A stretch of DNA of 64,000 bases from Pseudanabaena galeata CCNP1313 (lineage in GTDB: Bacteria; Cyanobacteriota; Cyanobacteriia; Pseudanabaenales; Pseudanabaenaceae): positions 310,001 through 374,000 of the forward strand of contig NZ_CP112874.1 of NCBI RefSeq assembly GCF_029910235.1, given 5' to 3'. Position numbers and translations under genes: made by a program. Below, piece by piece: positions 27,365-35,921 of the stretch (positions are counted from its first letter, which is position 1; each line of letters begins with the position of its first letter). Under the pieces are notes generated by a model. The model was not told the origin of the DNA and did no database searches. It worked only from the letters and a program-made list of their open reading frames with translations.

Positions 27365-27943
27365 ATGTCCACAGAAGTTAAGTCAGATTCGCAAGTTCCC
27401 ATTAAGCCTTGGTGGCAACAACATGGTGAAACCATTCGTATTTTTATTGTGGCTCTTGCGATCGCCTTATTTCTGCGTGCGTATATTGTCGAGCCACGCT
27501 TCATTCCCTCTGGCTCTATGGAGCCAACTTTGCAAGTGGGCGATCGCATCCTAGTCGATAAAATCTCAATGCAATGGCAAGAACCCCAACGTGGCGATAT
27601 TTTGATTTTCTATCCACCTAAGTCTCCTGCGATTGAAGACAACACTAAAGCTTATATTAAGCGTCTAATTGGAATCGAAGGCGATCTCATTGGAGTACGT
27701 GGTGGCAAGGTCTATCGCAATGGGGAAGCACTGAATGAGCCATATATTGCGGAAGCTCCTAAATATATGATGCGTACTGTGACTGTGCCAAAAGGTCATT
27801 ACTGGATGATGGGCGACAATCGCAATCACAGTAATGATTCACATATTTGGGGATTTTTGCCAAAGGAAAATGTCATCGGTAAAGCGACTATTAGATTTTT
27901 TCCTTTTGGCGATCGGTTAGGTTCAATTACAACGAGTAAATAA
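27365..27943 (+). CDS. lepB: Signal peptidase I, second copy
   Basis: A 192-residue protease. The TM helix is IRIFIVALAIALFLRAY; the nucleophile is in PSGSMEPTL, the Lys in KAYIKRLIGIEGD and box E in MGDNRNHSNDSHIWGF. It is shorter than the upstream copy because the CPRC insertion is missing. Cyanobacteria often have two leader peptidases, one linked to thylakoid and photosystem proteins; which one this is cannot be decided here. Tandem duplication is likely. Confidence 0.92.
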   Translation: MSTEVKSDSQVPIKPWWQQHGETIRIFIVALAIALFLRAYIVEPRFIPSGSMEPTLQVGDRILVDKISMQWQEPQRGDILIFYPPKSPAIEDNTKAYIKRLIGIEGDLIGVRGGKVYRNGEALNEPYIAEAPKYMMRTVTVPKGHYWMMGDNRNHSNDSHIWGFLPKENVIGKATIRFFPFGDRLGSITTSK

Positions 27944-28023
27944 TACCCAACAGAAAATTTACGTGTAGCAACAGTTGGACTTCATCACTTAAAATTGATT
28001 AAAGTTTATAGATAAAAAATAAG

Positions 28024-28260
28024 ATGATTTCATTAGCACATGCGCTAAGAATAAAATATGGTCTACATAATGATCCTTCTGATGCTCAGATAAAGAAATG
28101 GGTTGATAGAGTTCATTTTTACATAGATACTGAAGGTAAGGCTGGAGAAGAATCTGGGCTGCTTGCTGCAAAGGAAGTTTTCTCAGAATACGGCTCTATG
28201 GCTTACTTCTCAGAAGCAGATACCATTTTAGCTTTGCTAGCAGCAGCAGAAAAAAAATGA
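28024..28260 (+). CDS. Small hypothetical protein, first of a coupled pair
   Basis: A 78-residue protein I do not recognise. It is helical and mixed-charge (AQIKKWVDRVHFYIDTEGKAGEESG, then ADTILALLAAAEKK). There is no signal peptide. Its stop overlaps the ATG of the next gene (ATGA), so the two are probably co-translated. The layout of a small soluble protein plus a small membrane-anchored partner resembles toxin-antitoxin or defence pairs, but no family motif supports that. Confidence 0.55.
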   Translation: MISLAHALRIKYGLHNDPSDAQIKKWVDRVHFYIDTEGKAGEESGLLAAKEVFSEYGSMAYFSEADTILALLAAAEKK

Positions 28261-28757
28261 ATAAGTTGCTAGACTTTTTGCGAACAAATGCAAGTGTGTT
28301 ATTTCCTATTATTACGTTTATTCTAGGTTTTCTATCTTCCAGATTCACGATGACGAAAAAAGAAACAAAAGATCTTGAGCAAAAGTTATTTGAGAACTCC
28401 AAAAATCTAATGCTTGCTCAAAATGATAGATTTCAAGATTTTTCATCTGTAATGCACAAATATGCAAGTAAACAAGGAGAACCGACATTAGATGACTTTT
28501 ATGAAGTATCTACGACTGGAGAGAAGTATTTCTACCAGTTAAAAATTATTAGTGACGCGATTTTAGCAAATCAGGTAGATAAACGTTCACGAGATAATAC
28601 TTTAATTCCTAAAGTGAGAGAAGCTGTCGAAAAAACTTTGCCCTCTTTCTATGATACCCTAACGAAAATATCTCAGAAACGTGGACTTAATTATACAGGT
28701 TGTCTGAAGCGGGAAAACTATGAAAGCTTATACAAGGTTTTAGAAAGATACAATTAA
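28257..28757 (+). CDS. Hypothetical protein with N-terminal membrane anchor
   Basis: A 166-residue protein. A membrane helix (SVLFPIITFILGFLSSRFTM) near residues 12-32 is followed by a charged coiled-coil-like helix (KKETKDLEQKLFENSKNLML) and a helical C-terminal domain. No family is recognised. It is coupled to the 78-residue protein by a 4-bp overlap. Codon use is AT-rich compared with neighbouring housekeeping genes. Confidence 0.55.
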   Translation: MNKLLDFLRTNASVLFPIITFILGFLSSRFTMTKKETKDLEQKLFENSKNLMLAQNDRFQDFSSVMHKYASKQGEPTLDDFYEVSTTGEKYFYQLKIISDAILANQVDKRSRDNTLIPKVREAVEKTLPSFYDTLTKISQKRGLNYTGCLKRENYESLYKVLERYN

Positions 28758-28780
28758 GTTAAGCATAGTTAGTTTTCTTT

Positions 28781-28838
28781 ATTATAGTGTGATCACCAAT
28801 CTCATAAAAATTATAGTGCGATCGCCAATTTCGTAAAA
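28781..28838 (+). repeat. 29-bp tandem repeat, two copies
   Basis: Copies 28781-28809 and 28810-28838 differ at only four bases, all transitions. The first contains GTGATCAC where the second has GCGATCGC (HIP1). It lies about 100 bp upstream of the protease-pair operon. Confidence 0.8.
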
Positions 28839-28937
28839 TGCGGCAATGAAACGTAATACACCTAATTTTGTTTAGGGTATTATGCTAAACAGCAAGGTTA
28901 ATATCATCAAAATCACCTAGATATCAGGAAACAGCGT

Positions 28938-29210
28938 ATGCAAGCAATTTTTCTAAGCCGTCAGGAAGTTGCCCATCGTGCAAGACAATTGTACGAAACC
29001 AGCATCCGTCAAAAAGTGGAGACAGAAGAAAATATCGGCAAAATGGTAATCGTCGATATTGAAACAGGTGCTTACGAAGTTGATAAAAATGGCATAAAAG
29101 CAGCCCACAATCTGATGGCAAAACATCCCTATGCAAGACTGTTTGGCATTTGTATTGGATACAATGTTGCGGCTTCGTTGGGCGGTGTCATGGAGCGCGT
29201 CAATCAATGA
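28938..29210 (+). CDS. Small partner protein of a retropepsin-like protease
   Basis: A 90-residue protein with an AGGAAA ribosome site. It is charged and helical at the start (FLSRQEVAHRARQLYETSIRQKVE), then has a beta-like segment (GKMVIVDIETGAYEVDKNGIKAAHNL). I do not recognise a named family, but it is compact and shares a 4-bp overlap with the aspartic protease gene, so they are likely one functional unit, possibly adaptor and protease or antitoxin-like and effector. Confidence 0.65.
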   Translation: MQAIFLSRQEVAHRARQLYETSIRQKVETEENIGKMVIVDIETGAYEVDKNGIKAAHNLMAKHPYARLFGICIGYNVAASLGGVMERVNQ

Positions 29211-29572
29211 TTTCTGGTATTGTGACTGATCGACACGCTATCATTTCGTTGACATTTCTGCTGCCAAATAATTCTACATTCCCAATTGAATTTGTCGTAG
29301 ATACAGGCTTCACCGACTATCTATGTTTACCACCAGAAGCAGTCAGTTTATTGGGGCTACCCTTTCTCTACGATCTACCCGTAAACTTGGCAGACAACAG
29401 CGAAGTTTTATTAGCAGTGCATGAAGCAATAATTATTTGGAATGGAGAAGAACGAGAAATCCGTGTACTAGCTACAGGACGAAGACCATTGCTTGGCACT
29501 GCTTTACTAGATGAACATGAACTTGTTGTACAGTTCACGGAAGGTGGACTGGTTACGATTGACGAATTGTAG
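29207..29572 (+). CDS. Clan AA (retropepsin-like) aspartic protease
   Basis: About 121 residues from ATG 29207, which overlaps the upstream stop (ATGA); the longer in-frame start at 29150 would overlap the partner and is less likely. The motif FVVDTGFTDYLCLP carries the catalytic D-T-G of single-domain, dimeric retropepsins. A second hydrophobic-GR segment (VLATGRRPLLGTALL) matches the C-terminal flap and ILG-type motif. Similar proteins are known as clan AA aspartic proteases of the AF_0612 type. The substrate is unknown. A broken copy of its 3' end lies 1.3 kb downstream. Confidence 0.78.
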   Translation: MISGIVTDRHAIISLTFLLPNNSTFPIEFVVDTGFTDYLCLPPEAVSLLGLPFLYDLPVNLADNSEVLLAVHEAIIIWNGEEREIRVLATGRRPLLGTALLDEHELVVQFTEGGLVTIDEL

Positions 29573-29634
29573 AGTGATCGCAGCTTTAATGCATATTTCA
29601 AAAAATAAATACTTAAAAAATTTGAGACAAACTT

Positions 29635-30237
29635 ATGACTACTAAAAAACAACGTTTTTCACAGATTGATTTGCGTAGTGCGTTGCAAATTATAGGGATT
29701 AATGAATTAAAAGAATGGCAAATAAAATTCACACCTAAACAAGCTTCAGAATATTATTTGACAAGCGCCCAAAAATTAAAAGCACATTTTGACTTATCCT
29801 TATCTGAATCCGCTAAATCATTATTAATTGATGCTATTTTGCTCGAAGCAATTGATAGTTATTCTGCATTAAAAATCTGGAAGGAAGCAAAATTACAAAC
29901 TGAAAAATTAACTGGAGTGGTTGATTATTTAATCGCTGGACAGGGGAAAGTATATCGATCACCTTTATTATGTATTGTCGAAGCTAAAAAAGATGATTTT
30001 GAACAAGGCTTAGCACAATGCTTAACGGAAATGTATGCCTGTCTAACATTGAATCAACCACAATATTCATTTCCTATATATGGCATTATCACTAATGCAA
30101 CAATATGGAGATTTTATAAATTAAGCAGAGAAGAATGCTACGAGAGTCTAGCTTATTCAGAAACCCAGCTAGCCGATATCCTCGGAATTTTAAATTATTT
30201 ATTTGCGGATTGTCAGTCTAAACTTTTAAATCACTGA
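29635..30237 (+). CDS. PD-(D/E)XK nuclease-like hypothetical protein
   Basis: A 200-residue protein. A helical first half is followed by TGVVDYLIAGQ, then LLCIVEAKKDDFEQGLAQCLTEM. D (of VVDYL), E-x-K (VEAKK) and a Gln further on match the active-site order of PD-(D/E)XK nucleases. The tail (IYGIITNATIWRFYKLS) completes a restriction-like core. Such standalone proteins are common in cyanobacteria, and the target is not known. It stands alone in an island of unusual small genes. Confidence 0.65.
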   Translation: MTTKKQRFSQIDLRSALQIIGINELKEWQIKFTPKQASEYYLTSAQKLKAHFDLSLSESAKSLLIDAILLEAIDSYSALKIWKEAKLQTEKLTGVVDYLIAGQGKVYRSPLLCIVEAKKDDFEQGLAQCLTEMYACLTLNQPQYSFPIYGIITNATIWRFYKLSREECYESLAYSETQLADILGILNYLFADCQSKLLNH

Positions 30238-30257
30238 GACTCTTGTTATTGAGATAG

Positions 30258-30357
30258 CGGCACTGGACAGCTAAATCGTGATCGACGTATTTGAGTCTTT
30301 TTTGTCGGTATGAAATGGACGTTTCAGAACCCATCTCACATTAGCTGACCAGTGCCG
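30258..30357. mobile_element. 100-bp element with 17-bp terminal inverted repeats
   Basis: CGGCACTGGACAGCTAA at 30258-30274 is inverted at 30341-30357 with one mismatch. The interior has no coding capacity. TIRs of this kind suggest a MITE moved by a transposase elsewhere in the genome. A clear target duplication is not visible. Confidence 0.55.
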
Positions 30358-30866
30358 AGTAAAAATATTGGAGAGATTCTTATGAGGGAACAAAACTCCT
30401 TCATCTAGTAATAATTTTAAGTATTTAGAAATGTCTGCTTTTTCCGCAAAGTTCTTGTGGAACTCTACAGGTTTACCACTATAAACCTTGCTTCGGCATA
30501 TTTTGTTTACAGTTAATCCAAACTAATATTTAGAAATGACGGGCTGATCTAAATTACCAAGCGATAATGTGGTTGCTTTGACAGCATTCATAACTGGTTA
30601 GCACTTAAAATACTTAAAGCTACAGTAATTCTCATTATGGAAATTTTGTCTTGATTTAGCTCAGCTTACTGAGAATATTTGTAATAGCTATCCTTGAAAA
30701 GCCTATACATTCGTCCAAAATTTGAAAGCCTAGACAAACTAAAAGTCATAATGGGAATTGCTGTATTGATAGAATGTCTTAGTACAGTTCAACTCAGGTG
30801 CAATATGTCGCCAATAAGCACCCCACCCAAATTTCAAGTAACCGATCCACCTTTTTGTTGGATTGA

Positions 30867-30946
30867 TTGGGACTAATTTAGTAGATGAACATGAACTTGT
30901 CTTACAGTTCATAGAAAGCGGGTTGGTTACGATTGACGGATTGTAG
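30867..30946 (+). pseudogene. 3' remnant of a retropepsin-like protease gene
   Basis: The translation GTNLVDEHELVLQFIESGLV, then TIDGL and a stop, matches the last 25 or so residues of the protease at 29207-29572 (GTALLDEHELVVQFTEGGLV, TIDEL). DNA similarity continues past the stop (GTAGAGYGATCGC). The upstream catalytic part is missing, so this is a truncated, nonfunctional duplicate. Confidence 0.75.
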
Positions 30947-31074
30947 AGCGATCGCCGTCTCATTCAGGCAGACTGTAATGCAAATTGATCTAAGGATTTA
31001 GTGTTGGATTTGTTTAATGTAAGCTTATTATGTAAAGAAGCATAAAGTATTGTAAACAAATCGTAATTTTTAAG

Positions 31075-31791
31075 ATGCAAAATAAAGTTGTTGTCGTTGT
31101 CGGTGCAACAGGCGGAATTGGTTCGGCGCTTGTCCCAAAATTAGCATCAGCAGGCGCGAAGTTAGTTCTTGTAGCAAGAGATGTCGCCAAGTTGGAAGCA
31201 CTAGTCAACAATCTCGAAGATGACTATGATATCGAGGCGATCGCAGTTCCTACTGACATTACTAAATATGAGCAAGTTGAAGGAATGGTGCAGCAGGCGA
31301 TCGCGCAGTTTGGACAGATTGATGTCCTAGTAAATGCCGCAGGTGCAGGCGTGATGAAGCAATTTCTGCGTATTGAACCGCAAGAACTCGATCAAATGCT
31401 TGACCTCAATCTCAAGGGCAATTTTTATACCAGTCAAGCGGTAGCAAATGTCATGAAAGATCGCAAGATTGGACATATCTGTAATGTCATTGGTATTCTT
31501 GGCAAACATCCGATGGCGATGGCGGCAGCTTATTGTGCATCAAAATTTGGGGCGATCGGATTTAGTAAATGTATGGCTGATGAACTTCGCCGTTTGGGGA
31601 TTAAGGTAACTCTATTCTATTTCGGAGGAATTGATTCGCCATTTTGGGATAATGTCAGCCTGAAGGTAGATCGCAGCAAAATGCTAACAACTGAGACAGC
31701 CGCAAATGCAATTATGTTTGCTCTCTCTGCTGATCCACAAGCAGTTCCGATGGAAATCAATATTCAACCTGAAAGTCATTTGTTCATTTAA
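31075..31791 (+). CDS. Short-chain dehydrogenase/reductase
   Basis: A 238-residue classical SDR. The cofactor loop is VVGATGGIGSALV (TGxxxGxG type), followed by NAAGAGVM (NNAG position) and the catalytic Tyr-Lys in YCASK near residue 153. The Arg in VARD after the second strand favours NADP(H). Substrate unknown. It is followed by a strong terminator at 31797-31839, so it is monocistronic. Confidence 0.9.
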   Translation: MQNKVVVVVGATGGIGSALVPKLASAGAKLVLVARDVAKLEALVNNLEDDYDIEAIAVPTDITKYEQVEGMVQQAIAQFGQIDVLVNAAGAGVMKQFLRIEPQELDQMLDLNLKGNFYTSQAVANVMKDRKIGHICNVIGILGKHPMAMAAAYCASKFGAIGFSKCMADELRRLGIKVTLFYFGGIDSPFWDNVSLKVDRSKMLTTETAANAIMFALSADPQAVPMEINIQPESHLFI

Positions 31792-31796
31792 AGCTC

Positions 31797-31839
31797 AAAA
31801 AAATAGAGTCGGTGCTTAAAACATCGACTCTATTTTTTT
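31797..31839 (+). terminator. Rho-independent terminator of the SDR gene
   Basis: An 11-bp stem (AAATAGAGTCG/CGACTCTATTT) followed by T8, starting a few bases after the SDR stop codon. The A-run on the left also allows termination in the other direction. A second, 26-bp imperfect palindrome lies at 31937-31991. Confidence 0.88.
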
Positions 31840-32032
31840 TGCGGATGATTTTTTGTTGCAAATTAATGAGATGTAATTCTGTCTCATCCAAATCACGTTT
31901 AATGTATAGGAGGATATAAGAGCTTCGCCGTAAAATAAGAGCCAAATTTTTGGCGGCGTGGCTTAGCCACGTCGTCAAAAATTTGGCTCTTGATTAAATT
32001 GCAGAAGCTTAACTTAGAATTTGGAGATCGAA

Positions 32033-34381
32033 ATGCAAAAGCGACATCTATATATATTGTCTATATTCGTCACTATCTTCTCGTTTGGCATCGCACTCAA
32101 AGCGACAGAAGTATTTCAATCTCTGACAGTGAAAATACCTAGTCCATCGGAAATGTCAAAACTAGCGGATTCCTTCAGTCCCCAAGAAATCTCACAACTG
32201 GAAATCGATGATGTCCTGCGCGATCGCCTTCGCTTTGATCCTCAATGGCAAGAAATCGCTCAAGCTGTGCGCCAAGATATTATTGTCGCTAAATGGGGAC
32301 GCGATCCTGTTGAAAATCCAGTTTGGGAAAAATATGGAGCTAAAGCCTATCCATTACTGAGTTATTATGCTCGTTCCCGTGATGAAACCAGACAAAAGTA
32401 TGGTATCAAAGGTATTCGTCGCCTTGGCAAGCCCTATACAACTTTATGGATGCGGGGACAGATTCAACGACGGATGACTTATCCCAGTTTTTATGAAATT
32501 GCTTCCTATCTGTCAGAGGCTCAGAGCAAAGACTGGGAGAAAGAATTTGGCTTAGATGATCCTCAAGTGCGTAAAGAGTTAATCAGTCTTGCCAAAGCCA
32601 ATCTTGAACCGAGAAATTCACCGCGATATTACGACCAGTTCAATCTAGATTTTTTAACGCGTTTGTTGGGGTATGAAGCTGTACATGGCAAAAATCCCTA
32701 TGAGAAAGGTAAAAACTTTGTCGGTCTATCCGAATGGTTGACCTACGAGCAACTGCAACAACCAACAGATATCCAAGTCAAAGCGGCGATCGCCCTCTAT
32801 CAGAAATTATCTAGTGATGCTCAAGAGCATATTTTAGTTGAGAGACTAGGGGCTTTAAAGGCGGGGGAAATTACATCTTTTGCGCGAGCATTCTTCCGTG
32901 CTTTAGCTAATGAACGCTCAGCTAGCGATCGCATGTGGGCGATCGCTGAACTTGATCGACATGGAGATACCCAAGGGACAGAACTCCTCAAACATATTTT
33001 AAATAACGATCTATCCCAGCTTCATTCTCTCTCCAAGATTGTCAGTTACGAAAATTTTGAGCGAAAGGGTGACTATGCCTATTATCTGCTGTTGGGAATG
33101 GTGGAGAAATATCCACAATCAAAATTTGCGATCGCCTGTCGTGAATATGGCGATTTGACAGGACGCTCATATTTCAATGCTGAGCCACGCGAGCCAGCTA
33201 TCCTTGCTCGCAATGCCAAACGTACTGAGAAAGAACATCTCAATGCTTGGCAAGACTGGCTGAAGAGATATGCTGATCATTCTGGAGCCGATGATGCCAA
33301 TTATTTTCTGGCGCTGAGATTGCAAGATAACAATGATATTGTCGGAGCAATGCGTCTCTGGATCAAAATTATGGCGCAACCAATGGGCGATCGCGATGCT
33401 CTTTATCTTGCTTTCCCCCATGTTCGGACTCTCCTTGATGTTGGCTTGTCCATCGACCAAATGCAAACCCTCTTACAAGAACCAGAAAATCAAGTCCTTG
33501 CACCACTTTTACAATATGCGATCGCCATCCAATATGCGAGATCACACAACTATGCCAAAGCCTTAGAGATCTCAGGAAATGTCCAGCTAGAAACTATTCC
33601 TGACCAGATTCTCGAAGCATACTACTATCCACAAGGGCGTTGGTGGCAACAAGATAATCAGGTCGAGAAATTTAAGAAAGAAGCTCAATCACTATTGGGT
33701 GAACAAAAATTACGCTGGCAAAAGCTTCACCAATGGCAAATCAAAAACACACCTGAATCACGGTATCAGATCGCCTCTGATTGGGCAGGTATGGGTGGAT
33801 GGAAAAACGGTTATTTACCTATTTGGGATGGATTTCGAGCTTATTACTTACCAACAGACTGGAATTGTCGCGAATGGTGGGTATGCGATCGCTCTAAACG
33901 CAGTGATGCGGAAATTCTTGCTAAATATCAAGCGGGCAGTCAAAATGCGATCGCTCTTTCCCTCTATCAAAAATTACTTGACGATAACCAGCTTTCATCA
34001 ACACTGCGAGAAAAGTCCCTGTACATGGTAGCAATGACACTTCTTGACCAGTGGGAAAACCACACTTTCTCAGAAACCCAACGTATCCATCCACCCCTAG
34101 GAGTGGCTACTACCAAGCAATATCAACCAACACAACGTAGCTATTCTTTCCAAGATTACGCGCAACGCGAAAATATCATACGTTCTGACTATCAACGACG
34201 GATTGATGGCATCATCACTGAATTACAAGTGAAGTTTCCTCAGAGCCAATATATTGATGATTTGCTGTTTTCTAGCTTCTTTCTTAGCGAACAGTCTAAT
34301 TATTTGCAAAGATTGGTTGATCGATATCCCAACAGCGATCGGGCCACCGAAGCCAAATTCCTCCTAAACTTAAAAAAATAG
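32033..34381 (+). CDS. Large exported helical-repeat protein of unknown function
   Basis: About 782 residues from ATG 32033, preceded by GGAG; a TTG at 32021 is less likely. The N-terminal hydrophobic stretch (LYILSIFVTIFSFGIAL) is a signal or anchor. The rest is almost entirely helical with many paired helices and segments such as DNNDIVGAMRLWIKIMAQ, QYARSHNYAKALEISGNVQ and VDRYPNSDRATEAKFLL, typical of TPR-like solenoids and lytic-transglycosylase superhelices. No catalytic SLT domain is visible at the C-terminus. Probably a periplasmic scaffold. Confidence 0.7.
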   Translation: MQKRHLYILSIFVTIFSFGIALKATEVFQSLTVKIPSPSEMSKLADSFSPQEISQLEIDDVLRDRLRFDPQWQEIAQAVRQDIIVAKWGRDPVENPVWEKYGAKAYPLLSYYARSRDETRQKYGIKGIRRLGKPYTTLWMRGQIQRRMTYPSFYEIASYLSEAQSKDWEKEFGLDDPQVRKELISLAKANLEPRNSPRYYDQFNLDFLTRLLGYEAVHGKNPYEKGKNFVGLSEWLTYEQLQQPTDIQVKAAIALYQKLSSDAQEHILVERLGALKAGEITSFARAFFRALANERSASDRMWAIAELDRHGDTQGTELLKHILNNDLSQLHSLSKIVSYENFERKGDYAYYLLLGMVEKYPQSKFAIACREYGDLTGRSYFNAEPREPAILARNAKRTEKEHLNAWQDWLKRYADHSGADDANYFLALRLQDNNDIVGAMRLWIKIMAQPMGDRDALYLAFPHVRTLLDVGLSIDQMQTLLQEPENQVLAPLLQYAIAIQYARSHNYAKALEISGNVQLETIPDQILEAYYYPQGRWWQQDNQVEKFKKEAQSLLGEQKLRWQKLHQWQIKNTPESRYQIASDWAGMGGWKNGYLPIWDGFRAYYLPTDWNCREWWVCDRSKRSDAEILAKYQAGSQNAIALSLYQKLLDDNQLSSTLREKSLYMVAMTLLDQWENHTFSETQRIHPPLGVATTKQYQPTQRSYSFQDYAQRENIIRSDYQRRIDGIITELQVKFPQSQYIDDLLFSSFFLSEQSNYLQRLVDRYPNSDRATEAKFLLNLKK

Positions 34382-34754
34382 CAACTATAGCGAGGTTTAA
34401 TCTGTCTAAGGCAAATTGAACCCCGCAAAGTTGTTGTCTTTTAAAATTACACTAATTTTCTAAATAGCAAAATCTTTTTAAAAAGCCAAACAGCCTGCTA
34501 AATAAGGCTTTCAATTCTTGAGAGTGTAATTATACTTTCAAGAATTAATCTTATGCAGCAAGAGATGGGCAATGATAAACGCGCCTCTGTCTTCTAAAAA
34601 AAATAGATAATGGTGAGAATTCTTTCTAAACTATTGCGAGTTCTCTCAAAACATGATAGAACGAAATGATGAGTTTCTTCCATCATAAGAAAAAGTATGA
34701 GGAAACAAACTAATCAAATCAATCAATCATTACTATCTCTTTGGTTTCCATAAT
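34382..34754. other. Intergenic region with imperfect stem-loop
   Basis: No gene. A stem at about 34512-34545 (AATTCTTGAGAGT / ACTTTCAAGAATT, one mismatch) could end the upstream transcript. The downstream 150 bp are AT-rich and probably contain the promoter of the H1-like gene. No recognisable repeat family. Confidence 0.5.
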
Positions 34755-35897
34755 ATGACTATAGATCTACCTGTAAGTTTGCAGCCAGACGGATTTGGTG
34801 CGTCTTTACAAGCTTTGCAAACCCATTTGCAAGGCTTCCTCTCTGAATATGAAGATAAAGTCGCTCAAGCCCGTGCTCAACTCGCTCATGTCGAAGCCCT
34901 CCTAGGAAGTTTGCCTGCCGAAGCTCCTAAGGTTAAAGCTAAAAAGAAAGAAGTCGTAGCCGTTGCTCCTGTTGTAGCTGCTCCTGTAATTGCTGAAGTT
35001 CCACCCGCCCCCACTAAAGGTCGCAAACCTAAAGCCATCGATAAGCCTGAAGCAGCCCCTGCCGCTACACCTGCTGCTAAAGGAAGAGGAAGAGGACATC
35101 GTCGTGGTTCTTTGACAACTCGTCCTGCTTACGAAGGGCTGACCCTCACAGAAGCGATCGAAAAGATTTTGAATGAACGTCAAGGTCAAGCTGTCAATGC
35201 TGATGATGTAGTCAATATCCTTTACGGTGATTTGACAGAGACTGTATTCCGAGTTGCTAAGGAGCGTGTAACCAAGAATCTATCTAAAGGCAAAGGCGAA
35301 AATAGATGGAAGCGTGTTCCTAACCAACTTGGTTACTACACACTATCTCTAGAAACCTTAAAAACTGTTCCCATCTCAACTATTAAGAGAGGTCGTGCTG
35401 CATCTGTAAAAGCTGAAGTTCCTGCTACTAAAGCTCCTAAAACTCCTAAAGCTCCTAAAGCTCCTAAAGCTGCGGCTAAAGTTGCTCCTGCTCCTAAAGC
35501 AAGCAAAACAACTAAAGCTCCTAAGGCTACCAAAGCTGTTGCCCCTAAGGCTCCCAAAGTTGCTCCTAAAGCATCCAAGAAAGCTGAAGCAGAGGCAGCT
35601 AGAGCGCCACAGCCGAAGAAGTCTGGGCGCATGAGTTCTTTGGTAATGCGTCCTCTCTATCAGGGCAATACTTTAACTGATGCGATCGAGAAGGTTTTAC
35701 AAGAGCGCAAGGGTGAATTTGTCAATGCAGATAGTGTTGTCAAAGCTTTGTATGGCGATCTTTCGGTAGAAAATTTCCGCCAAGCGAAGGATCGCGTTAC
35801 CAAGAACTTGTCTAAGGGCAAGCTTGATGGTAAGTGGGAGAGAGTTCCTAACCAGTTGGGTTATTACACCTTGTCAATGTCTGCTGTCAAAGCATAG
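34755..35897 (+). CDS. Histone H1-like protein with two HARE-HTH-like domains
   Basis: A 380-residue protein. Residues 1-57 are a coiled coil (FLSEYEDKVAQARAQLAHVE). Two homologous domains of about 85 residues (approx. 117-205 and 293-380) share LTxAIEKxLxER, NADxVVxxLYGDL, AKxRVTKNLSKGK, WxRVPNQLGYYTLS. This order resembles winged-helix HARE-HTH domains. They are joined by a Lys/Ala/Pro linker of repeated KAPKA units like the histone H1 tail. That suggests a DNA- or chromatin-binding protein of the nucleoid. The assignment is by pattern only. Confidence 0.65.
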   Translation: MTIDLPVSLQPDGFGASLQALQTHLQGFLSEYEDKVAQARAQLAHVEALLGSLPAEAPKVKAKKKEVVAVAPVVAAPVIAEVPPAPTKGRKPKAIDKPEAAPAATPAAKGRGRGHRRGSLTTRPAYEGLTLTEAIEKILNERQGQAVNADDVVNILYGDLTETVFRVAKERVTKNLSKGKGENRWKRVPNQLGYYTLSLETLKTVPISTIKRGRAASVKAEVPATKAPKTPKAPKAPKAAAKVAPAPKASKTTKAPKATKAVAPKAPKVAPKASKKAEAEAARAPQPKKSGRMSSLVMRPLYQGNTLTDAIEKVLQERKGEFVNADSVVKALYGDLSVENFRQAKDRVTKNLSKGKLDGKWERVPNQLGYYTLSMSAVKA

Positions 35898-35921
35898 GTT
35901 CTGGGCTAAGTAGCCGAACCA

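Larger units (their letters stand above)
30238..31074. other. Gene-poor region with a TIR element and a protease gene remnant
   Basis: No intact gene. The first part holds a 100-bp element (30258-30357). GTAATTCTCATTATG at about 30625 matches one end of family D. From 30867 a broken copy of the upstream protease gene is present. The remainder is AT-rich with no recognised content, and the last 100 bp is likely the SDR promoter. Confidence 0.6.

Noticed and set aside
30694-30876. 60-codon frame before the protease remnant
   Set aside because: No recognisable motif; it only joins unrelated sequence to the remnant in another frame.
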